A stretch of DNA of 64,000 nt from Haloarcula amylovorans (GTDB lineage Archaea > Halobacteriota > Halobacteria > Halobacteriales > Haloarculaceae). Below are positions 25,575-34,181 of the stretch, one piece after another; the first letter of the stretch is position 1; every line of letters starts with the position of its first letter. Position numbers and translations under genes: made by a program. The stretch spans positions 62,001-126,000 of the forward strand of contig NZ_SRIF01000006.1 in the NCBI RefSeq assembly GCF_004681185.1, in the 5' to 3' direction. The notes under the pieces are model-generated. The model did not search any database and was not told where the DNA came from. It saw nothing but the letters and a program-made list of their open reading frames with translations.

Positions 25575-26963
25575 CTATTGGTTGAGCGCCTGCTGGAGTT
25601 CACTGGCACTCTTGTTCACGCCCGTCTCAACATCAGTATTCTGGAGATATATGTCGAGGAATGGCCCCCAGAATCGGTCACTATTGAGATGGATATTAGT
25701 CTGTGGCTGATAGCGGACCTGCTGGTCGGTGACCATCTCGTACATCGTCGAGATGGTGCCGTAGTCCTGCCATAGTTTGGTGTTCTTGACTTCGTTAGAG
25801 GTGGCGACAGACTTCGCTGCCGGAAGATGACCGCCGGCCGATGCCCACAGCGTATTGTTCTGGGTAACGTATTCCGCAAACTCAACAGCTGCCTGTTTCT
25901 CCGCATCTGAGTGGTTAGGGTTCTTCGGGAAATACAACGAATTGGACTCACACCACGCCACCTCGTCGCCATCGCCTGGGAACATAAACGGGTTCTTGAA
26001 ACTAAAAGAGAGATCTTCAGGAATCTCCCCGTTCTCATTCTCAAAGTTATTGACCGACCACGTCCCTGCAATGAACATTCCGAGATCGCCACTGACGAAC
26101 TCCTCTACTCGGGCCGAGTCGCTCTGGAACTTCGACGTGTCCCAGCCAAAGTCACCCGTAATATTGGACATTAATTCCGCCGTTTCCATGCCAACTGTAT
26201 CATCGTAAACTACATCGTAGTTGCCCGGTTCGCCTTTCAGTACTTCACCCCCAGCTTGCGTGAGTGCAATAAGATACGTACGGAATGCGGCCCCTCCGCC
26301 CTTCCAGTTGAGGAAGGAAAACGCTTGTGACGCCGTCTCGTCGACGATAGTGTCACAGCCGTCGGAAAACGATTGCCAATCAGTGAAATTTGGTTCGACA
26401 CCAGCCGATTCCAGTACGCTGTCGTTTGTGTACAATCCCTTGCCGTGGATGTCAATGGGCAGGGCGTACGTTGATCCGTCAACCTGTAAGTTGTTCCAAG
26501 CGATATCGAAGTACTTGTTCTTCGCTCCGTCTGAGAGGTAGTCGTCGATAGGATGGGTGATGTCCTGAAGGTGGCGGCCGTACGAACCGTAATAGCTTGC
26601 CACGTGGGGCGCATTTCCAGAATTGACCGACGTGAACAGTTTGTTGAGGAAGCTACCGAAGGGGACGCTCTGTTTGTTGACGTGGATGCCATTATCCTGT
26701 GAGTTGAACTCCTCAACGAGCGTCGTCATCTCCTCGTTCTCCTGTGCGCCGAAGTACATCCAGTAGTTGATTTCGACATCCCCGCTGGATCCACCACCGC
26801 TGCTCCCGTTGCCATTACTGCTACCGTCACCAGTGCTGCCGCCGGTCAACCCTGCACAGCCAGCGATGCCGGTCGCGAAGGCGGCCCCACCTGCTCCGAG
26901 GAGGCGGCGACGGCTGATTTGCGTGTTGTTCGACTCGTCAACTGTATTGTTATTGCGTGCCAT
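25575..26963 (-). CDS. Sugar ABC transporter solute-binding lipoprotein
   Basis: A 462-residue extracytoplasmic binding protein of the maltose/sugar family. The N-terminus has a twin-arginine motif (ISRRRLLGAGG) and a lipobox ending GIAGC, so C36 is the likely lipidated residue after Tat export, usual in haloarchaea. A Gly/Ser linker (residues ~38-60) precedes the mature lobe that begins EINYWMYFGAQENEEM. A GxxAMxxxG-like segment appears as LGMFIAGTWSVNNF. It lies between the ATPase and permease genes in a compact operon. The cargo is inferred to be a fructan oligomer or sucrose from the adjacent GH32 gene. Confidence 0.9.
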   Translation of the reverse strand: MARNNNTVDESNNTQISRRRLLGAGGAAFATGIAGCAGLTGGSTGDGSSNGNGSSGGGSSGDVEINYWMYFGAQENEEMTTLVEEFNSQDNGIHVNKQSVPFGSFLNKLFTSVNSGNAPHVASYYGSYGRHLQDITHPIDDYLSDGAKNKYFDIAWNNLQVDGSTYALPIDIHGKGLYTNDSVLESAGVEPNFTDWQSFSDGCDTIVDETASQAFSFLNWKGGGAAFRTYLIALTQAGGEVLKGEPGNYDVVYDDTVGMETAELMSNITGDFGWDTSKFQSDSARVEEFVSGDLGMFIAGTWSVNNFENENGEIPEDLSFSFKNPFMFPGDGDEVAWCESNSLYFPKNPNHSDAEKQAAVEFAEYVTQNNTLWASAGGHLPAAKSVATSNEVKNTKLWQDYGTISTMYEMVTDQQVRYQPQTNIHLNSDRFWGPFLDIYLQNTDVETGVNKSASELQQALNQ

Positions 26964-27006
26964 AGTGTTGATATAGTTTGTATGATGTCTGTATCGTTAC
27001 GCGATG

Positions 27007-28146
27007 TTATGCTGTGACAGACGAATCGCCCGCTTCTGGTGGTGCGGCCTCATCGAGGACCAGATTCTCCCCCGTTTCGGCGTCGAAGACGTGGAGATGG
27101 TCGCTCGGAAGCGTGAATTCAACAGACTCGCCCGGCTCGAAACGGGTGTTGCCGTCGACCCGGACAGTCCACTCTGTCTCGCTCTTCGAGAGGTAGAGGT
27201 AGTTATCGCTGCCTTCGTGTTCGAGGACATCAAGCGTCGCCGCTACAGTGTCCTCACCATCTGTGTCAACGCTGATGTGCTCCGGTCTAATCCCGAGCAC
27301 CAGGTCATCACTCTGGCGATTTTCGCGGACTTTTGTGGCCAGCTCTGGCGGAACCTCATACTCGAAGTCCTCGCCCTGGAGGACACCGTGTTCCAGCTGG
27401 ACATTAAAGAAGTTCATCGAGGGCGATCCGATGAAGTCCGCAACAAACCGGTTAGTCGGCTTCGCGTACACCTCTGCCGGTGTCCCAACCTGCTGGATAG
27501 TCCCATCAGAAAGGATAACGATACGGTCGGACATCGTCATCGCTTCCGTCTGATCGTGAGTGACGTACACCGACGTTGTCTCCAAGTCTTCTTGGATGCG
27601 CTGGAGTTCGGTGCGCATGTGCAGGCGGAGTTTAGCGTCTAAGTTGCTGAGTGGCTCGTCGAAAAGGAACACATCCGGTTGCCGAACGATAGCGCGGCCA
27701 GTGGCCACACGCTGTTGCTGTCCACCCGATAGGTTATTTGGCTTCTTATCAAGCAAGTCGCCGATACCCATCATCTCCGCCGTGTCCTCAACCCGCTGAC
27801 TGATCTCCTCCTTGCTGAGGTCCGTAGTCAGTTTCAGCCCGTAGGACATGTTCTGCCGGACGCTCATGTGCGGATACAGCGCATAGTTCTGGAACACCAT
27901 CGCGACCCCGCGATTCTGCGGCGCGATGTTGTTGACAACTGTGTCGCCGATTCTAATTTCGCCGCCTGTGATGTCTTCCAGTCCAGCGATCATCCGCAGG
28001 AGCGTCGACTTTCCTGACCCCGACGGTCCAACGATGGTGAGAAACTCACCGTCAGCGACGTTGAGACTCACGTCATCGACAGCGCATATCGTCCCGGCAT
28101 CGGAGTCGTACTCCTTTCGTACATTGTTGATTGTGATACGACCCAT
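27007..28146 (-). CDS. Sugar ABC transporter ATP-binding protein, MalK/UgpC type
   Basis: About 379 residues. Walker A is GPSGSGKST, the signature motif is LSGGQQQRVATGRA, Walker B is VFLFDEPLSNLD and the switch histidine lies in VTHDQTEAM. The C-terminal ~130 residues form the OB-fold regulatory domain (VLGIRPEHISV). I use the ATG at 28146 (MGRITINNV), the family's normal start; the frame has four earlier codons. It lies 43 bp before the binding-protein gene and 57 bp after the GH32 gene, so all are probably one transcript. It energises the import channel at the cytoplasmic face. Confidence 0.92.
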   Translation of the reverse strand: MGRITINNVRKEYDSDAGTICAVDDVSLNVADGEFLTIVGPSGSGKSTLLRMIAGLEDITGGEIRIGDTVVNNIAPQNRGVAMVFQNYALYPHMSVRQNMSYGLKLTTDLSKEEISQRVEDTAEMMGIGDLLDKKPNNLSGGQQQRVATGRAIVRQPDVFLFDEPLSNLDAKLRLHMRTELQRIQEDLETTSVYVTHDQTEAMTMSDRIVILSDGTIQQVGTPAEVYAKPTNRFVADFIGSPSMNFFNVQLEHGVLQGEDFEYEVPPELATKVRENRQSDDLVLGIRPEHISVDTDGEDTVAATLDVLEHEGSDNYLYLSKSETEWTVRVDGNTRFEPGESVEFTLPSDHLHVFDAETGENLVLDEAAPPEAGDSSVTA

Positions 28147-28203
28147 CGATACAAACACTCGGCCCCACCTATTTCAACTTTTCCCAACTAGAGTGGTTAA
28201 TTC

Positions 28204-30321
28204 TTATTCCGCCGAGAGCTCCCACACATCGAGCGATTCGACCGTCACGTCACAGTCCTTAGCATACAGCGAAATTCCTGTACTGTCTCGACGCGTGGGA
28301 TAAATTCGAGTTGCAAGTGCTTGTGCGTCGTTAGCAAACAACTCGATAATAGAACGATCGAGAAATAGATGGAACGAGAACGTTCCGTTCTTCTCTAGCG
28401 CTATCGGCATGGACTCCGAACTATCGACTACTGCATCGCTATTAGAGGACTGAGACCGGTCGACGATCAGAGACCGATGACGAATTGAACAGCGGATGAC
28501 GGTGCGTTCCTCGCCGTCAGGCGTCTCCCGTATAACGAGGCCGAACTCCCCCACGTCATTGGCATCGACTGTCATCTTTACCTCCAGTGTATCTCCTGCT
28601 ACCTCGGGGAGCGGATTCGATCCATCCGACGAAATAGTGAAATTACTAAACGAGTGGTGAGTCTGACGCAGCGTCTCTAGTTCCGTCGGGAGCGAGTATT
28701 GAGGTGTCCCATCCTCGGTTAGCGAAACCACTCTCGGGAGTGACATCGCGCCGGACCAGCCAGCATCCCACTGTGCCTGTTGGTCCCGGTCCTCTTTCAA
28801 CCATCCAAACATCACTGTGCGGCTCGCATCGTCTTCGAAGGACTGGGGCGCGTAAAACACCCCATGGTCAAGTACGCCGTCGTTGCTCGGTCGAAGACGG
28901 TGCGCTTCCTCATCGTACTCGCCGGTGAAGTACGCCACCTTTGAGTAATCAGACACGTGCAACAACGCCCCCTCCTCGAACTGCAGAAGTTCGGGACACT
29001 CCCATATCGGTCCGGTTTTGCGCCAGTCGCCAGTAAGCAGCGGATGGCAGTACTCCCACTCTATGAGGTCTGGTGACTCGAACAGGAGCGCCGCGCCGCC
29101 CTCACCGTCCAATCCTGAGCCGATGAGCTGGTACCACGTTTCGCCTTCCCGCCAAACGCAGTGGTCACGGAACTCACCGTGCCAGTCGATGCTGTGGAGG
29201 ATGTCTATTTCCTCGGGAACCGATTCTAGAAGCGGATTCTCGCTCGATTTCTGCCAGTTTCGAAGCGAGTCGTCCGTCGCTCGAGCCAGACATGGGAGTT
29301 GATTGGTACCTGCTCCGCCCGTGTACATCACTGTCGGTGTCCCATCGTCATCGACGAAACAACCGGACCAGACACCAACGGAATCAGGACCATCTGGATC
29401 GGGTGCGAGCGCTATCGGTTCGTCGGTCCAATTTACGAGGTCCTCGGAAACGGCATGGCCCCAATGTATGGTGTCGTGGAACGGTCCAGCCGGGTTATAC
29501 TGATAGAACAAGTGATACATGCCATCCCACTGAACGAGGCCATTCGGGTCGTTGAGCCAGTTCGCGGGCGGCGTGAAATGGTAGGCGGGACGGTGGTTGG
29601 CGTCGGGAACGGCTTCGCGAAGTGCCTCAAACTCCGCACGTCCCTTTGGTCGTCCGACTGTCGGTGGGTCCTCACCGTTGCCAGCAGCATAGGCAAGGCA
29701 GTTGTCGAGCAGCGTTTGCTGGACATCAGTTGTAATGGTATCGAGGCCATGGCCGACACCGACGACGTGGCCGTCGTCAACAGACCAGCGAAGTACCGAC
29801 TTTCGGGCCGGTTCGTCCTTTCCATCCGTCCGACGGGCGGCAAGCACATCTGCATCATGGGGATGGCGCGACTCGTAGTGAACCGTAACAGCGTCGCCAG
29901 CGGGCACGCTCTCGGGACGGAGCGTCTCGAACCCATCGAACACCGGATGATCAGCATACGCTCGCCGGAGGAGAAAGCCAGTTTCCTCGCCATCAATGGG
30001 TTCGACAGCGTCTGGTTCATGTGATTCAATACCCAGAGCGGATGCGGCCGTGACGGCCCCATGGGAGAGAAGGAGACCGCCACCATCGGCTACGTAGTCG
30101 AGTAGAGCGTCAGCGACGTCATCGAGAGTTGCCCGAGTAGATTCGTCCAGCGCTGACTGGTGATGCCACCACACGACCTCATACTGGCTGAGTTTGTCAG
30201 CGGTGATGTGCGCGAGCGGTAATGTTTCAGCGTCAAAATCAGTTATCTCGGTGCTCTCGGTCGTCAGACGCCCAATCCGAGGGCGTGCATCGTTCAATAG
30301 GGGGGGACTTCTATCATCCAT
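28204..30321 (-). CDS. GH32 beta-fructosidase with N-terminal ThuA/GATase-like domain
   Basis: A 705-residue glycoside hydrolase family 32 enzyme that should release fructose from sucrose or fructans. The nucleophile lies in WLNDPNG (D258) and the acid/base in WECPEL (E441). The transition-state-stabilising RDP motif appears as FRDHCV, keeping Arg-Asp but not Pro. The C-terminal beta-sandwich covers roughly residues 540-705. Residues 1-215 are extra: VVWWHHQSALD, then GGGLLLSHGAV and HPVFDGFETL resemble a ThuA/DUF4960-type glutamine-amidotransferase fold. No signal peptide is visible, so it acts in the cytoplasm on imported sugar. Start at ATG 30321; a GTG lies two codons earlier. First gene of the ABC operon, divergent from the TrmB-kinase regulator. 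Confidence 0.9.
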   Translation of the reverse strand: MDDRSPPLLNDARPRIGRLTTESTEITDFDAETLPLAHITADKLSQYEVVWWHHQSALDESTRATLDDVADALLDYVADGGGLLLSHGAVTAASALGIESHEPDAVEPIDGEETGFLLRRAYADHPVFDGFETLRPESVPAGDAVTVHYESRHPHDADVLAARRTDGKDEPARKSVLRWSVDDGHVVGVGHGLDTITTDVQQTLLDNCLAYAAGNGEDPPTVGRPKGRAEFEALREAVPDANHRPAYHFTPPANWLNDPNGLVQWDGMYHLFYQYNPAGPFHDTIHWGHAVSEDLVNWTDEPIALAPDPDGPDSVGVWSGCFVDDDGTPTVMYTGGAGTNQLPCLARATDDSLRNWQKSSENPLLESVPEEIDILHSIDWHGEFRDHCVWREGETWYQLIGSGLDGEGGAALLFESPDLIEWEYCHPLLTGDWRKTGPIWECPELLQFEEGALLHVSDYSKVAYFTGEYDEEAHRLRPSNDGVLDHGVFYAPQSFEDDASRTVMFGWLKEDRDQQAQWDAGWSGAMSLPRVVSLTEDGTPQYSLPTELETLRQTHHSFSNFTISSDGSNPLPEVAGDTLEVKMTVDANDVGEFGLVIRETPDGEERTVIRCSIRHRSLIVDRSQSSNSDAVVDSSESMPIALEKNGTFSFHLFLDRSIIELFANDAQALATRIYPTRRDSTGISLYAKDCDVTVESLDVWELSAE

Positions 30322-30445
30322 TTTCACAACTATCGTGATGAAATTCTATAGGCTTATGTGTATCGGTCGTGTTAGTGTCCAACATGAAGCTAATCAACGG
30401 GGTCGTTCAGCAAACGGCTTATTTCGGAAGCACAATGACCTCACA
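30322..30445. promoter_or_regulatory. Divergent promoter region between GH32 operon and TrmB-kinase gene
   Basis: 124 bp shared by two outward-reading genes. It is AT-rich (TTCTATAGGCTTATGTGTA) and is the obvious place for the TrmB-type regulator to bind. I could not define a clear inverted-repeat operator by eye. Confidence 0.5.
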
Positions 30446-32665
30446 ATGACCGCCGAGGACGACGCGAAACTCGCACTCCTGCGCGAGACACTCCAGGAAA
30501 ACGTCGACTTCACGACTTACGAGACAGAGGTCTACCTCGCGCTCGTTCAAGGAGGAACGCAGTCAATGACGGATATCGCCGAGTCTAGTGATGTTCCCAA
30601 ACAGCGAGTCTACGACATCGTCGACGACCTCCAGAGCCGGGGGTTTGTCGAACTCATTGATGACTACCCGCAGAAAGCGTATGCGGTCGACCCATCCGAA
30701 GCACTGTCGTCGATCCGAGGTCGCCTCTCAGAAGCCGAAGAGTTCCTCGAAGAACTCCACGATACCGTCGAAACGGTCGAGAGTGGCGTCGCACTGTTCA
30801 AAAGCGAGAGTACGATTCGTAGATACGTCCGTGATCTCCTCCAGACCGCAGAACGCGATGTCCTGTTGTTGCTCCCTGTCGGTAAAATTTCATCAGTTGT
30901 CGACGATCTCAAACAATGTGAAGACCAGCAGGTTCGACTGATTCTTTCGAATGTCTCGCCCGACGTAACAGATGTAGAAGAGATGGATATAGCCGTACCC
31001 GACACTGTTGACGAACTCAGAATCGTCTCGACAAAGGAGGATTTCGCACTCACTACCGATCGTCGTCGGGGACTCTACTGGGCACAGGCAGGCTACAATT
31101 ATGTCGATAGTGAAGAACACGGCTACTACGTAACGAATCCCAGCCTTGCGATGGTTCTCGATCGATTTATCTCCGAGTCGATATGGCCACTCGCGAAACA
31201 GATCAAGAACGAGTCACGAAGCCCCGTTCTTCCCAAAGAATACATGCGGATTCGAGATTGTCTGGCCGATATCGCGGCCCTGACCGATGGTCAGACGGTC
31301 GACTCGTTTGATATCACATTTCAAGGATACGACACGGAGACGGGCGATGAAGTCACGAAAGAAGGGACGCTGACTGGTTACTACTATACTGAGTACGATA
31401 TCCGCGCTTCGCTCACACTGGACATTAACGGAGAGACGGAAGGTGTCGAATCATCGCTAGTAACCATTGGTGGCGTGGGAATGCGGAATGCCGATTATGT
31501 AGCATATTACATCACGCTCCGAGAGAGCGATACGATCCATTCCAATCAACTTGATGAGGAGACGAAACGCCATCTCGAAGCGTGTCATGCAGAACTCCCA
31601 GCGGAGTTCGGGAACAAATCGGTCGTCACTGGATTCGACGCATATATCGACCGCATGCGTGAACTTGTCGAACCGAAATCGGGTGGAGACTATGAACGGA
31701 TCCGGAAGTTCGAAGCGTTCCGCGAAGCGCTCGTCAGGTTCGAAGCTAGTGAAGTCGCTCCGCGGGTACAGTGGCGACAGATCAGAACGGAGGCTGGCGG
31801 CAACGTCGCCCACACTGGACGTGTCTTTGACGAACTAGGTTACGACCTGACACTCGTCGGTCAAATGGGCGACCCGATTCGATCAGAATTCGTCCGCGAG
31901 TTTCCGGAGCAGAAACTAGTAAGCGTTGGCCAAACGACGGGTACTGACTTCGTCTGGTTTGAAGACCGGAAGCTTCTCCTAACCGAGCCGAATCTTGAAC
32001 AATTGGACTGGGAACGACTCAAAGAGCGAATTGAACGCTCCGTACTGGCCGAGTACATCGACGGGACTGCCGTTCTATCTCTCGGCACCTGGTTTACGAA
32101 TCCAAATCTTCCCGACATCCTCGACGGCCTTCGAACGGAACTCTGGCCTCTTCTAAATTCGCCGCCGCCGCACATCCACCTCACATTAGGTGATATCACG
32201 CAGTACTCACAGGCAGAAATCGAGGCAGGAATACCGTCGATATCGTTGCTTGATGATACTGTGCCGGTGACGGTGGTTATGAATCGCAGCCAGACGCGCC
32301 AGCTCCGAGATACGCTCCTCACGACTGATAGCCACGGTACCGAATCGACTATCGAATGGATCCGTGACCAACTCGGTGTTACGCGATATGTGATGCACTC
32401 TCAGTGGGGTGCGACGATGGCTACACCTGAGAAAACTCTCTCCGCGCGAGCTCCTCAGGTTGTCAATCCACGCCAGATTCGTAACGTAGACGAACATTTC
32501 ACCAGCGGAATGGCGCTCGCCCTCTCTGAGGGGCTGTCCGACGGTGCAGCATTGGTGTTGGCTAATTCGGTCGCAAGCTACTTTATGCGCCACAAAAAGG
32601 CACCTAACCCCGAGGAGCTTCGCTCGTTTGTGACGGAGTATGGCGAGTTCTTCGCCGAGTCGTAG
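30446..32665 (+). CDS. TrmB-family regulator fused to a degenerate PfkB/ribokinase-like domain
   Basis: 739 residues, about twice the length of ordinary TrmB. Residues ~15-85 are the TrmB winged helix (YETEVYLALVQGGTQSMTDI, SDVPKQRVYDIVDDLQSRGF). Residues ~110-260 form the PLD-like effector domain. Residues ~285-360 match the TrmB C-terminal sugar-binding module (FDITFQGYDTETG, then TLTGYYYTEYDIRASLTLDI). Residues ~375-739 resemble a sugar kinase: TGFDAYIDRM, TEAGGNVAHTGRVFDELGYD, LTLVGQMGDP and near the end NVDEHFTSGMALALSEG. In active PfkB kinases this last site is GAGDxF; here the glycines are lost and Glu683 replaces the catalytic Asp. It is therefore probably a sugar sensor rather than an enzyme. 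Divergent from the GH32/ABC operon it likely controls. Confidence 0.85.
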   Translation: MTAEDDAKLALLRETLQENVDFTTYETEVYLALVQGGTQSMTDIAESSDVPKQRVYDIVDDLQSRGFVELIDDYPQKAYAVDPSEALSSIRGRLSEAEEFLEELHDTVETVESGVALFKSESTIRRYVRDLLQTAERDVLLLLPVGKISSVVDDLKQCEDQQVRLILSNVSPDVTDVEEMDIAVPDTVDELRIVSTKEDFALTTDRRRGLYWAQAGYNYVDSEEHGYYVTNPSLAMVLDRFISESIWPLAKQIKNESRSPVLPKEYMRIRDCLADIAALTDGQTVDSFDITFQGYDTETGDEVTKEGTLTGYYYTEYDIRASLTLDINGETEGVESSLVTIGGVGMRNADYVAYYITLRESDTIHSNQLDEETKRHLEACHAELPAEFGNKSVVTGFDAYIDRMRELVEPKSGGDYERIRKFEAFREALVRFEASEVAPRVQWRQIRTEAGGNVAHTGRVFDELGYDLTLVGQMGDPIRSEFVREFPEQKLVSVGQTTGTDFVWFEDRKLLLTEPNLEQLDWERLKERIERSVLAEYIDGTAVLSLGTWFTNPNLPDILDGLRTELWPLLNSPPPHIHLTLGDITQYSQAEIEAGIPSISLLDDTVPVTVVMNRSQTRQLRDTLLTTDSHGTESTIEWIRDQLGVTRYVMHSQWGATMATPEKTLSARAPQVVNPRQIRNVDEHFTSGMALALSEGLSDGAALVLANSVASYFMRHKKAPNPEELRSFVTEYGEFFAES

Positions 32666-33028
32666 CCGTTCGTTCGAAATGAGGAGATATCTAGGTCCAC
32701 AGATCAGGAAGCCACATAGCGATATCATAGCTCCTGAAAAGCGCTTGCTCCAGCAGTATTTCATCGAGATCATAACGACTGGGCCGTGACTATTACTACG
32801 TCGACAGCTTTGGCGAATCGCTGGAACACTTTCCGATTTATAGAACCGTTCCGGTGGAATCTAGAGAAGGTTGATTTCAACAATCAGTTCGAAGATTAAT
32901 TTAGCGGTTGTCAATGAAAACCCACTACATCGGACATGATGTCTTGTTGATAGCGTTGCCGCTCTATGGGGCTCAAAATTAGGGTGAGCTCCGAAATACA
33001 TTCAGAGGTATTCGGTAAGGACGTCCGT
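32666..33028. other. Intergenic stretch, nothing recognisable
   Basis: AT-rich in parts, with no gene or complete repeat. Ends at the left terminus of unit D. Confidence 0.45.
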
Positions 33029-33259
33029 CACACCCGTTGTGAACAGCGAATCGGGACTGGTCGCTCCGTTCGTGTTACGACCACTCACTACACTCCTGCA
33101 AAGATGGGGTCGCTCCCGGTTCCTGCAGCTACCAAACAGCAACGCCAGCGGCAGCAGGGCACGCGCCACCGCGTCCACCGACGCCGATTCTCTGCCGATT
33201 CGTTCGTTAGACCGCGTTCGTCACAGGGTCAGGTCGAAGACTCCACCACAACGGGTGTG
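33029..33259 (+). repeat. 231-bp inverted-repeat block, unit D
   Basis: Complete block with cores CACACCCGTTGTG at 33029-33041 and CACAACGGGTGTG at 33247-33259. The sequence left of it is unrelated to the left flanks of units A/B, E and F, so similarity ends at the 16-bp repeat. Confidence 0.85.
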
Positions 33260-33773
33260 ACGCCACCAGTCGTCGCCTTTCGGTCACTGTTCTCCAGTAG
33301 ATCTAAGCCGACGTAGCGTTGCTCGACCAGTCCTTCGGCCGTGTCGCTATCCATCGCAAGCAACTCGGTCTGGGTCTGCTTCCGTCCGACCTGTCGTGTC
33401 TTCTCGATGAGATCATCGCCGCCTAACTCCTGCAGTTTCTCCCAGACACGTTTGACCGTTTGACGATGCGGCTCCTTGCCAAGTTCGGCGGTCAGAGCGG
33501 TCTCCACGTCGTCCTTCGTGAAGAAGACGCCACTCCCATCAGTCCGTTCGGTCGCGAACTCGGGCCATCGCTTCGCGACACTGATTGCCCGATACGTGTT
33601 CTGGCGGTTCGAGCGTTCGACGAACATTGTCTTGACTTTGGCCTGACGACAGTTCGCGAAGAAGTCCAGCGGCGAGGAACTGGGCTCGATTCCTTCAGGG
33701 AGGGTTTCGGCGTCTTCCTGTTGATCAGGGTCGGCCTCTAACTGTTGGGCTTTCGCGATGGCGCTCTTGGCGC
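33229..33773 (-). pseudogene. Recurrent coiled-coil gene, copy 2 (5'-truncated)
   Basis: Begins within the coiled coil at AKSAIAKAQQLEADPDQQED and continues in frame through SSSPLDFFANCRQAKVKTMF and VWEKLQELGGDDLIEKTRQV to GGVTPVVVESST. The whole N-terminal third, including the ORB-bearing segment, is absent; homology stops abruptly at ~33773. Confidence 0.8.
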
Positions 33774-34124
33774 CCTTCATGAGGCTGGCGTCTGGATTGC
33801 TGACGATCTCTATGCAAAGATTCTCGATGAAGCAGAATCCGAGTAGGATGATAGCCAGTATCGACCCATTGTCCCACGTAGACAGTTGAGTCGGTTATTG
33901 TCGGGCCTCCTGAGGGGTCCCGAGTAAATTCGTTCTTTCCAGAGAAGGCGGCGGCATGGGCAGCCTTGCTGTTTTCGAGTGTCAGTCTGGTTGTGAGCAT
34001 CAGTAGGTATGTGTCCCACCGCTATTACGTACATCAGCTATCGGTGGTGTTGGCAGAGCCGTGGTGAATATACAGCATGTATCTTGCAGTAGAAAGTACT
34101 CTAAGTACTGTCAATGTGAAAAGT
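33774..34124. other. Intergenic, fragmentary sequence
   Basis: A plus-strand frame reads EAGVWIADDLYAKILDEAES then stops, probably a gene fragment of unknown family. The rest shows nothing recognisable and leads into the promoter of the LOV regulator. Confidence 0.4.
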
Positions 34125-34134
34125 CATTTTATAC
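34125..34134 (+). promoter_or_regulatory. TATA-like element of the LOV regulator gene
   Basis: TTTTATACAC about 50 bp before the ATG at 34182, implying a short leader of ~25 nt. Confidence 0.4.
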
Positions 34135-34181
34135 ACCTATTTGCCGGTGATACTATCTGTGCTGGGGCTTACGAATACTGT

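Noticed and set aside
29299..30024. 241-codon plus-strand frame inside the GH32 gene
   Set aside because: Antisense to the N-terminal domain and catalytic core of the GH32 enzyme; no motifs.
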